Source: Scytalidium lignicola (Eukaryota; Ascomycota; Leotiomycetes). From it: a DNA stretch of 64,000 nucleotides. The notes under the pieces are model-generated. The model saw only the letters and a list, made by a program, of their open reading frames with translations, had not been told where the DNA came from and made no database searches. The stretch lies in the NCBI GenBank assembly GCA_002812745.2, contig NCSJ02000012.1:124001-188000 (forward strand), written 5' to 3'. Positions 36,443 to 48,200 of the stretch are shown piece by piece. Position 1 is the stretch's first letter. Each line of letters begins with the position of its first letter. Both the position numbers and the translations under genes were made by a program.

Positions 36443-37381
36443 GTTTGTTGCCTTACTAATGCAAGGGGGGAGCAAGAACGGGGGGGAGACTAGAAGTGAT
36501 AAATGGAGGAGAGGTGAGGAGAGGAGAGATGATAGGCTTAATGATGACTGATATGTTGTTCAGGAGTGCCGAATGGACATCCTACCGTTGAGTGAAGCTT
36601 TGGAGTTGGTAGAGATACAGGTACATTCATTCCATTTTAAGGAATGAAGTTTGGAGACTTGACTTAGGGAGAAACGCTAGGGACTTTATCCCCATAATTG
36701 GGGAGGGGAATTGGTACTAGTTTGATTCATTAGAAATGTGATAATAACTTAAATCAGGGCTGTCTCTTCATTCGTCGAGACATGATGGCATCCTCCGCGG
36801 TCCCGGCTTAATTGGTGAGTACATTGCGTGTGCTGTTACAAACACGACGATAGAGTTTGGCGTTGGTTCGGAGTCGGGTAGTTTATTGGTAGCTTATTGT
36901 TTAGTAATGCGCCTCCCCCTCTTCCCGGCACTTGCTTGGTCGGTTTACGAAGACAGCCGAAGGGTCAAATACGGGCCTGTCATTGGTGGACTCGTACATT
37001 CGCGTACCCTGTTAGTAAGGTTGTTTCGTTTGTGCATGCTGACAAGGACTGCGGTTACAGCACATTCACGTGCAGGAGGCCTAATTCAACCTCCGTTTCT
37101 TTGACCGAGCACTAATACCCTCGTATCTCCTCGTAAAGATGTAATTAGTAGTACACCGACCGTATCCTCGTTGTTAGGTTCTCGAGACCGCCTAAATAAT
37201 TACTGTGAACTCCGGACTCGCAAGAGGTCCTGAAGTCCGAGATTCAAACTGTAACCCAGTAAATTAGGCACCGACGACGAAGAAAATTGATGACGAAGCT
37301 TCCTATTCATTTATTATGTTGGCTGCATAAAGGCGTGGAGATACAACGAAGCTGTTAACGTAGGCAACCGCGCTGCTTAAA
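36443..37381. other. Intergenic region, P450 promoter side
   Basis: No gene is seen. The interval should hold the P450 promoter and the ABD1 3' flank. A perfect 8 bp-arm inverted repeat lies at 36626-36648. Confidence 0.6.
36626..36648. promoter_or_regulatory. Inverted repeat upstream of P450 (TTCATTCC-N7-GGAATGAA)
   Basis: Two perfect 8 bp arms flank a 7 bp AT-rich spacer, about 185 bp upstream of the P450 start codon. The size and symmetry suit a dimeric transcription factor, but no known motif is matched with certainty. Confidence 0.4.
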
Positions 37382-38890
37382 CTAAACCTTGTAGAAGCAA
37401 AATGCCACATAGAAGCTGGCAGCCTCCATCTCCTCGTCACTAACCAGAAGTGGGCCACGACCCCTCTCCCTCACATTCATCCGCTCGCTCAGAGGCCCAA
37501 GAATTTCATCATCTTTCTCCGTCTCCCAGATATCGAGGAATGGTTTGTGATATTGCATCTCCAGGTTGTAGTCTTCGGCAATGGCACGGAAAGCTTCCCA
37601 TGGTACCACGTACTCGGGTACCTCTTCGACTGCCTCATCTAGAAAGTAGTTGTATTTCCAGCCGTAGGGTGGTCGAAAGATGCCATCCGCTGGCGTATCT
37701 CCTGGAAATCTTACTCGATAGATGCTGTTCCCCCACTCAGCGGTCTCTTCAGCTTCACCCTCTTCCTTTTCGTCATCAGCTCCATTCTCCTCCACTATTG
37801 CTTCGGATTTCTCTCCGTCAGCGGCCGACTCTGCCCCCTTTTTCTTCTTCTTCGCCGCCATGCGAGCATTGAACTGGATGACTTTGTCGCTTAAGACGTC
37901 GGAATTCGGAATACATCCTATAAATCGACCACCTTTCTTCAATGCTCCAGCAACATTCTTTAACATCATCCTTGCCTTTGCCTCGCTCTCGAATGCATAG
38001 TGCATGCAAAACATCATGCTGACGACATCAAATCCACCATAGTGTGAAGGACCGGGGTTCGGATCAAATCCTACGTCTCTGACAATAGGTACGTTCCCAA
38101 TCGATTCACCATAACAATCCTGAACGTAAAACTCCCCTTGAAAGATGCGCTGTGCCACGCGATGATATCCTCCTCTGCCTCCACCACGACCGCCTCGACC
38201 TCCACCTCTCCTTGTCATATCTCTATATCGATCCTTTGCTTGATTAATTGAGATATTCGCGGGATCCAACCCGACATATAGGTCAACAGGTTGAGGTGCT
38301 TGCTGCCACTTCCCAAGATCACCTCCCTTTCCACAACCAATGTCTAGGACCAAGAGACCCTTAGGGGCAGGTCCTTCGGCAAACATCATACCATCCCGTT
38401 CTGTGGCTCCGGGAGTGAAGTCTTCGCCTGGTGAGAACTTCTGGACAACCGTACTCTTGATCCAATTGTTGAAGCTGCGTAATCCTTTAATCCGACTGTC
38501 TGTCTTCCGCCAATCTCGACCTCGCTCAGGAACAGCATTGTAATGTTGCCGCACAGCATCGTGAATAGTCTGGTTAGCCTTTGCTGCCTCAAGTTCCTTC
38601 TCACGTTCTAGTTGCTTCTGGCGAATGCGTTCTCGCTCCTCATCTGTGATCCGGGCTCGTTGGCCAGGTCGTTTCAACTTTCGAGGAGGTGGGGATGTGG
38701 ATCGTGGGGGCTTGGAGGGGTCGGATGGTGATTTTGAATGGCGAGCTTCGGACTGCTCGCCAACGCGTTTTGAGGTGGTGGTTGTAGAAGGTGAGCGCGA
38801 TCTTCTGCGTTTTCTGGCCGGCTCCAATTTTGCAGCATTGAAGGCTTGAGGTTGCTCCTCGTATTCAGTAGAGTTGGTATCTAACCCCAT
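37382..38890 (-). CDS. ABD1: mRNA cap guanine-N7 methyltransferase
   Basis: This nuclear enzyme transfers a methyl group from S-adenosylmethionine to N7 of the cap guanine of nascent mRNA. It is a single exon of 502 residues, rare for this window. A basic Ser/Pro-rich N-terminus of about 100 residues precedes the catalytic domain. This opens with HYNAVPERGRDWRKTDS and FNNWIKS, residues typical of cap contact. The SAM-binding loop VLDIGCGKGGDLGKW begins at residue 181, and VDLYVGLDPANISI and MMFCMHYAFES follow. Two insertions are seen: an RGGRGG-type block after residue 230 and an acidic, Lys-rich stretch around 360-390. The C-terminus, with PYGWKYNYFLDEAVEEVPEY and a final YVAFCFYKV, matches the family. 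It is transcribed divergently from RPN7, with 311 bp between the start codons. Confidence 0.95.
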   Translation of the reverse strand: MGLDTNSTEYEEQPQAFNAAKLEPARKRRRSRSPSTTTTSKRVGEQSEARHSKSPSDPSKPPRSTSPPPRKLKRPGQRARITDEERERIRQKQLEREKELEAAKANQTIHDAVRQHYNAVPERGRDWRKTDSRIKGLRSFNNWIKSTVVQKFSPGEDFTPGATERDGMMFAEGPAPKGLLVLDIGCGKGGDLGKWQQAPQPVDLYVGLDPANISINQAKDRYRDMTRRGGGRGGRGGGRGGYHRVAQRIFQGEFYVQDCYGESIGNVPIVRDVGFDPNPGPSHYGGFDVVSMMFCMHYAFESEAKARMMLKNVAGALKKGGRFIGCIPNSDVLSDKVIQFNARMAAKKKKKGAESAADGEKSEAIVEENGADDEKEEGEAEETAEWGNSIYRVRFPGDTPADGIFRPPYGWKYNYFLDEAVEEVPEYVVPWEAFRAIAEDYNLEMQYHKPFLDIWETEKDDEILGPLSERMNVRERGRGPLLVSDEEMEAASFYVAFCFYKV

Positions 38891-39201
38891 GATATGAGAT
38901 CAAAATGATAGTTGTATCACTTGAAGAAAATAACAAACAAAGTTACCGCAGTAGTTGTGTATTTTGCGATAATACTTGGTTTTGGTTCGGAAAAGTGAAT
39001 ATTGTCGCTAGGTTTTAGCAGTACTGTAAATGTCATAGCCTTGCTTGCCTCGCGTCCACTAGTGCCTAAAGCAGCCCGTACGAGCTGTAGCTTCTGGAAT
39101 TGCGAGGCGCAACAATCATCAACTGAAATACCAGCATCCTCGTAACACATTCCATTTCAACTTCTCTCCAACCTATCTTTTCTTCGACAGACATACACAA
39201 G
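38891..39201. promoter_or_regulatory. Shared divergent promoter, ABD1 and RPN7
   Basis: Only 311 bp separate the two start codons, so both promoters and leaders must overlap here. No clear TATA box or proteasome-type GGTGGCAAA element is seen. Confidence 0.6.
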
Positions 39202-40794
39202 ATGGGTTCTGATCCCCAATATGCGAAATATCCCTTCCTGCCTCTGGCACAACACATATTTACCCTTACCAATCCATCCGCACCGAAGCCGAGCCAACAG
39301 ACAGCTCTGAAGAGTCTACAAGATGCAATCACGGAGCATAAAATGGCACCTCTCTATAGATACCTAGCTCATCCTACGGAAGGCATTCTCAATGTATCTG
39401 GCTTGGGCACATCACAGGCCCCAAAGCCAGCGGGACGAAAACCAAGTGCAGCAGGAATGGTGGCGAGCAAACATTCGATACCAAAAGTTGACCTACCTTG
39501 GGACGAGGCGCTCTATGAGAAACTGAAAACTGAAAACGAGGAGGAACTGGAAGGGTTCAAGAAGGAAGAGGAAGAGGCTGCGGAGAAGGCTGGTGAGACT
39601 GAGGTACAAGCTGCTCGTGGCAAGCGGGCAGAATTCTGGGCTCGTGTTGGAGACAAAGTATGTACATGCGATAGGAGTTGAGTAACCGCATACGGCTGAC
39701 ATTCTGAACAACTTAGGATAAAGCTATTGCTGCATATGAAGAGGTATTTGAAAAGACAGGCGTTCTGGGAACCAAGATCGACCTCGTACTTGCAATTATC
39801 CGAATGGGCTTATTTTATGGAGATAAATTACTTGTGAAGAAGCATATCGAACGAGCAAATACCCTGGTTGAGGGTGGTGGTGATTGGGATCGAAGGAACC
39901 GATTAAAGGCATACAAAGGGTTGTACCTTCTCACGGTTCGATCTTACAACATCTCAGCACCACTGCTTCTCGACAGTTTGTCAACATTCACGAGTTATGA
40001 ATTATGTTCCTATTCATCCCTTGTAGTCTATGCGGTTTTGGCCGGATCAGTATCTTTGAAGCGAGTCGACTTCAAATCCAAGGTCGTTGATGCCCCGGAG
40101 ATTAAAGCCATCTTAGGTGACGGTGATGATAAGCTTCTGGCTTTGTCAGGCGCATTATCCGCCGGTCCTGGGGCAGACGAGGAGATGAAAGATGTCTCGA
40201 CAGCAACACCAGCCCCAGCCAAGACAGCTGTTAATCTAACTACTTTGGGCTCTAATGATCAACTAGAGGTTGAAGCCCCAGTCGATTTCTCTCCCCTTGC
40301 GCAGCTAGTTAACAGTCTGTATACTGGCAGCTACCGATCCTTCTTCGGCGCGCTTGCAGCTGTTGAAGTAACCTTCCTAAGCCAGGATCGATATCTCTAT
40401 GAGCATCGAGGATGGTTTGTCCGGGAAATGCGTTTGCGCGCCTACCAGCAGCTGCTCCAGAGCTACAGAGTTGTAGGGTTGGAAAGTATGGCTAATGACT
40501 TTGGCGTCACTGTGGACTTCTTAGATCGGTAGGTTCCTCATATTGCAATAGTCCCGGCCATATATTACCTCAGGAGAATTGCTAACATGAGGAAGTGACC
40601 TTGCCAAATTCATTGCCGCTGATCGGATTCCATGCACAATCGATCGTGTTACTGGGAAAGGTATCATAGAGACAAACAGACCCGACGACAAGAACAAGCA
40701 GTATACCGACGTAGTAAAACAAGGAGATCAGCTTATCACCAAACTTCAAAAGTATGGGCAGGCGGTGAGAATGAGGGGCAGCGAGAGGGCTTAG
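39202..40794 (+). CDS. RPN7: 26S proteasome regulatory subunit RPN7
   Basis: RPN7 is a PCI-domain scaffold subunit of the 19S lid and touches RPN11/RPN3 neighbours in the horseshoe. Exons are 39202-39657, 39717-40528 and 40596-40794 (488 residues); introns are GT-AG. The N-terminus DPQYAKYPFLPLAQHIFTL and LPWDEALYEKLKTENEEELEGF mark the RPN7 family. TPR-like helices follow, with WARVGDK|DKAIAAYEEVFEKTG spanning intron 1, IERANTLVEGGGDWDRRNRLK and YKGLYLL. The PCI domain covers the C-terminal third (SLYTGSYRSFFGALA, SMANDFGVTVDFLDR, IDRVTGKGIIETNRPD). An Ala/Pro/Thr-rich insertion near residues 310-335 is absent from yeast RPN7 as far as I know, and is likely a loop. The gene order is divergent with ABD1 and tandem with the aminotransferase gene. 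Confidence 0.95.
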
Positions 40795-41619
40795 ACTGCT
40801 GGATTGGTAACCACTGAATTGGAAACCTTTTCGATATTAGATTTGTGCTTGTACAGTATCAAGGAATCTTAGAAGGGAAGATTATGGTGCATTCTAAGTC
40901 GGTGCAATAAAAGATGACACTTGTATGGTACATGGTCAAGCTTGTCTAGTTGAGGTTTCGAACTTGGCATATAATGTTTCAAGGCACTGAAGCTGTGAAG
41001 AAGTAGAAGACTACCGTGATGTGACATGTACCACAATGTTATGGCAGCATTCTCCGCCACGCGAATTTCAATAATCGAATGTTAGAATTAAGTCTGTGAC
41101 GACCATTTAGATGGATACTTCACAGATGCTAGTCAAGCCAAATAATATTTCATTTCAGAACTGAACTGTCGTTCACAAAGCTAAACGGTGGTTGGCGAAC
41201 GAACTTTTATCGTTATCGCAATAATTACAGCAATGTCCTGAAATCGGAGCCTTTGATCTGGATCTGGAATGCAGGGTCCAGTCTAGCAAATCAAAGCGGA
41301 TCCCGCCAAACCTTGTCTTTCCCAACAGGGCAATTTGCGCCTTTGATTACTCCGCTGAGCTGAGCTCGTTGCTCGGTGATGGAACGCTACCGCCTTACTT
41401 TTTTTATTGAATAGTTTTCTGCTTGTGCCAGGTCACCATTCATCAATTCATCAATTGAGGTTGTGTATATTTATCCCACACAAGGGGAGGCGATTCTATC
41501 AGCGATGGCATTCTGACAGCCCGCCTGTTGACACCTGCCAATTTGCTAGCATTCGCCAGCACCCGGCTGCATCCGCAACCAGCCCAGCGCAGCGGTCACA
41601 CTGCCCGCGGAGAGGAAAA
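40795..41619. other. Intergenic region, RPN7 to ALT
   Basis: No gene is seen. It holds the RPN7 3' UTR and the aminotransferase promoter. Confidence 0.6.
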
Positions 41620-43573
41620 ATGATGACTCCATCCTCAGTGGCGTGGAGGAGCTCAAGCCGGCTTGTCTCAAGAGCTCCAGCCCTTCACATCGCGAGTTCA
41701 AGAACTTATTCCTCCTCTGGATTATGGAAGGAGAAGGCATTAGGTACGTGGATTTTTAGTCGCAGAGGAAGATTTATTCTCGATCCAAGTCGGAGCTAGC
41801 CGAAAGTCGGAGGGGCAGACCTCGACGCATCCCTCGATTGGGGATATGATACAGGACCTGCATGAGGATGGTTCCACTTCAGAGACGTCACATTTTGATT
41901 TTTTCCCCGCTGCAGATTTCTCGTTCTAACGCTCGATAACCCAGATAACTCAAGATCTTCTCCGCGAACCTCTGTTACATTACGACCTGCCTCCTGCAAA
42001 ATGTCGACCACTACTCGAACCAAAAGCCTTAATATCAATAATATAAACCCCCACGTTCGGGAAGCCAAGTACGCAGTTCGCGGTGAACTAGCCACCCGGT
42101 CTGAGAAATACAGAGCAAAGCTCGCAGACGGCCATACCGACTTGCCTTTCAGCCAGGTCATATCTGCGAATATTGGAAATCCACAACAGTTGGACCAGAA
42201 GCCTATCACATTCTTCCGACAGGTGCTCAGTCTACTGGAATACCCTACACTGCTAGAGCATGAGGATGTCCTGCTGAACCAGTTGGGTTATAAGACAGAT
42301 GTGGTGGAGAGGGCAAAGTGGTTGTTAAAAGAGGTGGGGAGTGTGGGTGCGTATAGTGCCAGTGCGGGGGCTATGGGGATTAGACGAAGTGTTGCTAAAT
42401 TTATTGAGGGTATGTCTTCCTGCTCATTGGTGAGTGAGTAGACTAACAACGAAACCACAAAAGAACGAGATGGCTACCCTGCTACTGCTGAAGACATCTA
42501 CCTCTCCGCCGGTGCTTCCTCCGCTGTCAACACCCTTCTTCACATCATTTGCGCCGCGCCTCATACTGGCATCCTTATCCCTATTCCTCAGTATCCTCTA
42601 TACACCGCTTCCTTGAGAGTGCTGAATGCCCAGGCTGTACCCTACCATCTTGAGGAATCTAGGAACTGGTCCACCGATCTACAGGTCATACAAGAATCTT
42701 ACAACAAGGCTGTTGCCGAAGGAGTCGACGTCCGAGCTATCGTTATCATTAACCCTGGCAACCCCACTGGAGGAAGTCTAGAGAAGCAGGATATTGCCGG
42801 CGTCCTTGATTTTGCACGCCAACACCACCTGGTCGTAATAGCGGACGAGGTTTACCAAACTAATGTCTTCAAGGGCACATTCCACAGTTTTAAGAGCGTC
42901 TTAAGAGACCTGCAGAAGACTGACCCGGTGAAATACGAGCATGTAGAACTTGCTTCGTTACATAGTGTTTCAAAGGGTATGATCGGTGAATGTGGGCATC
43001 GTGGCGGATATTTTGAGTTGGTCGGATTTGATCCAGAGGTTATCGATCACATCTACAAGTTTATCTCAATAAGCTTGTGTGCTCCAGTTATAGGGCAATG
43101 CTTAGTCGAATTGATGGTGAATCCTCCGAAAAAGGGAGATCCTAGTTATGAACTTTACAGAGAGGAGCATGATGCCATATTCAAAGGCCTGCAGGAGAAA
43201 GCGTTGGCTCTCTATGAGGCTTTCAAGGGTATGGACGGTGTTGAGTGCCAAGATCCTCAGGTAAGTTCCGAAAACATCTATCCCACTCACAAAAAAAAAT
43301 ATCTAACACGCATTTTAGGGCTCCATGTACCTCTTCCCCACCATTAACCTCCCACCCAAAGCAATTACTGCAGCAAAAGAAGCTGGCATCCATGCCGACG
43401 AATTTTATGCTAGCAAGCTCCTCGATGCGACTGGTGTCTGTATAGTTCCTGGCTCAGGTTTTGGTCAGAAAGAAGGCACGCTACATTTCAGAACAACTTT
43501 CTTGGCTCCAGGCACGGAATGGGTTAGTCGTATTGCAAAATTCCACAAGGAATTCATGGATGAGTACAAATAG
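41620..43573 (+). CDS. Alanine aminotransferase, probably mitochondrial with an internal cytosolic start
   Basis: This PLP enzyme interconverts alanine plus 2-oxoglutarate with pyruvate plus glutamate. Exons are 41620-41743, 41945-42409, 42464-43260 and 43319-43573 (546 residues). Exon 1 encodes a Ser/Arg-rich, acid-poor presequence (MMTPSSVAWRSSSRLVSRAP...), and splicing across a 201 bp intron leads in frame to the conserved start MSTTTRTKSLNINNINP. That internal ATG at 42001 could serve as a cytosolic start. Conserved features are GELATRSEKY, SQVISANIGNPQQL, IINPGNPTGG, ADEVYQ, and HSVSKGMIGECGHRGG with Lys367 as the likely PLP-binding lysine. The C-terminus has VPGSGFGQKEGTLHFRTT. These match eukaryotic ALT rather than aspartate aminotransferase. 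Dual targeting is an inference from the exon layout. Confidence 0.92.
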
Positions 43574-44015
43574 ATTATGGCAATATATGGTGCGGTTCAG
43601 GGGTCAAGGGATGGGTCAGGTGATACAACAAATGGAAATAGTAGGTTTAAAAAACTATTTATGTATTGTACGTACGTTAAGTACAAATGGACCTAAATGT
43701 CCTATGCTCCACTCTCAGTCGGCAATACAACTTATAAAAAGGTGTGGATTAATTATGGTTTCAAAAGTTGAATATTTTGAAATAAAACCTCAAGAGTGAT
43801 ATTATACATCTCTAATGCCAAATAGCTGTCATGCTACCTACAACATCAGCAGCAGACAAATTTAGGAGTTGGTATCTCTAACCCAAGGGTGAAAGTCCAC
43901 GTGAGTTGATACCTTAAATATTAGGCATAAACAATTTCTCAACCTCCGAGATCCAAACCACGATCCAAATACCTTTCTTGCGCCAAAAGCTTTAACACTC
44001 CCATCGATCACATCA
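43574..44015. other. Intergenic region, ALT to bL33m
   Basis: No gene is seen in this 442 bp AT-rich stretch, which should contain the ALT 3' UTR and the short bL33m promoter. Confidence 0.6.
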
Positions 44016-44576
44016 ATGGCCAAAAAAGGTATATTATTTCTATGATCCCGTTTTGTAATCCCCAATGATCTCTATCATCTCCCTTTAAACTAGAGCCTTT
44101 GTGAGAAAGAAAGCTAACAAAATCCCTAGCCAAGTCTCGCACGATTGCCGTGCGTCTCATTTCGATGGCCCTAACAGGATATTACAAGACGATGATCCGG
44201 CCTAGAACACATCGTCCGCTAAGCATGCTAAAATATGACCCAGTCGGTACGTTTTTTGTCTCTCCTTCCATTCGCTTTTCCTCCCGAGTGTAGTTAGGAG
44301 GTGGTGATATTCGGAAGTGGTTTATTGCCAGGAGTATAAGCCAGCAGGATGGAAATACTTAGGGGGAATGGAATGAGAAAGATCCCTATGCTCTGGTAGA
44401 TTGTTTGGTGTCAGAGTTTCAGTTATTGAGCGAATCATGGAAGTGGTGTTCTGCGAATCCTGAAAAATATTATTCGAACCTAAACGCACTTTAAATTTGG
44501 TCACGACACTAATTGAAGTGATATTACAGTTAAAAAGCAAGTCTTATTCCTGGAACAAAAGCGTGGTGGTAAATAA
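44016..44576 (+). CDS. Mitochondrial large-subunit ribosomal protein bL33m
   Basis: bL33m (yeast Mrpl39) is a small structural protein of the mitochondrial large ribosomal subunit. It is easily missed because its 58 residues are split over three exons: 44016-44028 (13 bp), 44130-44246 and 44530-44576. All introns are GT-AG and in phase. The joined protein starts [20 protein letters not shown], continues [20 protein letters not shown] and ends [18 protein letters not shown]. This matches the L33 pattern of a basic start, GYxxTxxRPR, the L-x-x-KYDP turn and a K-V-L-F-x-E end. Introns make up about two-thirds of the gene. The 283 bp second intron is long for the window. No separate targeting peptide is seen, as is usual for this protein. 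Confidence 0.9.
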
Positions 44577-45205
44577 TTGCGTTGATGTCAAAAAATGAAT
44601 CGCCGTTTAAGCTAGAAGGATAAGAGAAGGACTCCAGTTAAAGGAATGAACAAACCTTTGTGCCCCGGCGGATCAAGATGACCATGTACAAATTCTCGGC
44701 TTGCATGAAGTGGCGTTAAGGAACATAGGACAGTGTATTATATGGATATATAGCTTGAAATATTTATTTGGAGCTAACTCCGCGCATAGCCACTTTCTAT
44801 ACCTAGCTACTTACACATTGATATAAGTATAAATATAATCAATAATGGTTAATCTAGCTATAGGGATCTCACAAACTCATCCCCCAAGAAAGGACTCTGG
44901 ATTTCTCGAAGCAGGATTTCCCCTTCACCCGGATTAGATCACGATAACGTTCCAGGCTGCATATCTACCACTCGGCTCCTCAATCCACATCTTATGTGAA
45001 GTCAAGAGGTAATAACAATGTTTTTAACAGTTCTTATTTGTATTTAGACAGCAAAAATGTAACCTGATATACCTCTTAGTATTCATTACTGAGCAATGCA
45101 AATGCAATAACCTTAAAATCTATGATTTGAGGAATTTAGATGGTTTAGAACGAAATGGAAAACGCCCACCAACGGAGACAAATGGGAAGGGACCATCATT
45201 TATTC
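44577..45205. other. Intergenic region between convergent genes
   Basis: No gene is seen. The AT-rich stretch carries the 3' flanks of bL33m and the long coiled-coil gene. Confidence 0.6.
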
Positions 45206-48200
45206 TCAACACGCTGGAAGGAGTCCTGGGGCGTCTGAAATCGCTTTCCGGGCAAGTTGGGATTGGACGTACAACCGTGAAGCCTTTGGCGGCTTCTCTA
45301 AACTCAAATCCTTGTTACTATCTGGCAATGACCTTTTTAGAGAGTACCGCATAGGGCCAGTTATCATTGGAGATGAGCTGTCCAAGCCAGCTTTCGCAGA
45401 TGTTTGGGTCATCCCCAAGCTCTGTACGTTTGCACGACCCGTGACATTCGTATTCAACGGGACTGGCTTTGAGAAATGTCCTCTGACAACGCGGTTATAA
45501 GGCGTATCAGAACCCCCTCTTTTTGCGCTTAAATTGCTGGTAACTTTCTTAACTGTCCCACTTCCTAAACTCTTAACCTCTGAGACCACGGCGGGCTGCT
45601 CGAGGCATGTTGCCATTTGGTTGTTGCCCATATGTGAAGCTACTGTTGATGTGCCTCGCTTTAACGCACTTTTTAGAGCCCTTTTTGAACCAGCTTGACT
45701 CACTGTTGCTGCTACTGCTGGCTTTGCTCCTCTCCTAAGTGCATCATCTAAGTTTACTTTGTCATCTGGGATTAATGATTGCTGTGGTGTGGAAGGCGTA
45801 TTGGTAGTCGGCACATCTGACACCATGTTTTGTGGCGGTTCTCCTAATAAACTTCCAAACACTTGCGTAGATTGGACATTCTGGGACTGAATTTCCGAAG
45901 CCGTACTCGACTGCACAGCAAATTCTCTGCATTTTTGAGCTTCAGCTACTCCATTGACATCTTGAAGCGGTTTAAGTGGCTCCATATTTTCAATGAGCAG
46001 TTCTAAGTCAGCCCACTGATTGGTTTCATCTCCCTTTACAGGTGACATCGAAGAGAACGGCCGAATACCTGTAGTGGCAATGTCATACAGATCAACGTCT
46101 TGAACTGAAGGTTCAGCACATTCTGTGATTGATGATTGACTCGTTCCGTTCTCCATAGAAACAGTACTACTAGGTACTCTATTTTCTGTGTTAAACCGAT
46201 GAGTATCGTTGCTGCTATATCCCGAAAGCCGTCGGCTTCGTCTTGTTACTGCAGCTGGTTCGACTTTGGAGATACAATAACGTTTGCTGAGTTTCTGAGA
46301 ATTGCGATACTTTTTACTGACCAACAGTAGCGGAATAGCTCCTGATGGATTGTTCACGCCCTCTGTAGTTGATTGTCCCGCTTCTCCCAACGTAGCGCCA
46401 GCAGTTCTCAATTCTGATGGTATATGGTTGCCATTTGGAATATTTTTCAACTCACTTTCCGGAGACAAGCTTTGGTGGTTGCCAAGTTTAGAGATCTACT
46501 AGAATTTAGCAATGGAAATTCCTATACACAAGAAGTAAGAATCCCATTTCTTACCTCTTGATCTCTGACAAGTCTACCTCCATCAGCTAAAGGAAGTCCC
46601 GCCTTTTTGCCAAAGTTCTCTATAATTTTCCGAAGATTCATAAAATGATCTTGAAGAATCTTGTCTTCTCTACCAGAGGAATTCATTCTCGTCAACTTCT
46701 CGTCGATCTCCTTTCGATCTTTCTGTACCCCCTCGACACAATGTCCCATCTCACGTTGAGCGGTTTCAATAATCTCCCGAAGTTGGGCAATCTCAGCTTT
46801 TCTCTTCTGAAGCTCAGGTAATATTTCCATGTGGTCTTGTTCTGTTTTGGACTTGTCTTCAACGATCTCCATTTGCTTGATCTGTCGATCAGATAAGAGA
46901 AGCTTATGTTGCAGCTCTGAAATCTGACTTTTATGGCTCTCGCATTCCTGAACTCTTTCCCGCAAGTCTTCCATCACCTCATGAAGCCTTTTATCGGTGA
47001 AGAGACACCTTTTCTCAAACTCTTTCCTCTCAGCCTCGTGGCGTACTGTCATTTCGGCTCTTTTTGCATTCATGGTTTTGAGTACCTCACTTCGTGAGTT
47101 CTCCGATACTAATTTGCATTCCGCAATATAGTCTCTTTTCTCTTTAGCAAACTCATTTATGATGTTTTGTGTCGCATCCAGCTTTTGCCTAAATTCTTCC
47201 TCCGTTGAAGCGAATCTTTCTTGCTCTTGATGCAGCTTTTCAGTACAATGAGATGCCTCTTCTCTCGTCGAACGAAGACTTGTTTCTAATGATATAATCT
47301 TGCCCTCACATTGTTGGATCTGCCCAAGAAGTTGTTGCTGCTGGTTATTAGACAGATATGTATATTTTCCTAATTCATTTGTTTTTTCATTCAATCGTTC
47401 ACAGGTGTCCGTAAGTTGTTTGCTTAAGGTCTCTGATTGTCTGCGTGAAGTTTCCAATTCCAGATCCGACTTCTTCACCTGATCCATTAACGCTTCTTCC
47501 GCATTTTGCAGTTGAGTTATATGTTCGCGGAGTTGTTTCAATTCTTCCTGATCTACTTGAAGCTGGCCAAGACTCTCTTTAAACTCCTTCAGCAGCTTTC
47601 CGCGTGAATCTTTTAAGGAGGATTCAAGATAATTAGCAATGTCAAGCTTTCCCTCGAACCTACGGGGAGAAAGTTAGGAGCGGTATGAATGTGTATGTGG
47701 GATAATTAAACTGACCTGGTAAACAAGCTCTCAACGAAGTTGACAATCCTTGGAGAGAGGGCCGCCTCACCACCTCTCAGAATAGCCATATGATCAGAAA
47801 CTTCTTCTATCCTACCAGGAGTTAGTTAACTATATGTAATCCAGATGGTTGCTCTTACTTTACTTGTGCTAAATTTTGTAAATTAAGCATGTTTTCTAGT
47901 AAACTTTCTGCTTTAGCCAGCCTGTCTACCGTATCAGCACGAGTTCTGGAGAGCAATTCGACAACTTCAGTATGATCGATATTATCACGATCTAATTTCT
48001 TTTGTAATTGATCTGAGAGTTTGCGTTCCCGACCAAGATCGACTAGACGTAAGTCAAGTTCTGTTTTCAGCACACTATTAATTTGGGATACTATCCAAAA
48101 GATGTCAGTTGGCATTAGCATTAGCATTGGTCCAGATTTAACGTACACCCAGAAATTTGGCTTTCAGCATTTTTGAGCTGTGAAGTGATGCTGCTGATAT

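Noticed and set aside
37190..37265. tRNA-like stretch
   Set aside because: A loose TTCAAAC-type box is present, but no cloverleaf with a paired acceptor stem could be drawn by eye.
37450..37872. 140-codon plus-strand frame within ABD1
   Set aside because: Antisense to the well-supported methyltransferase; Ser/Pro/His-rich translation is typical of a shadow frame.
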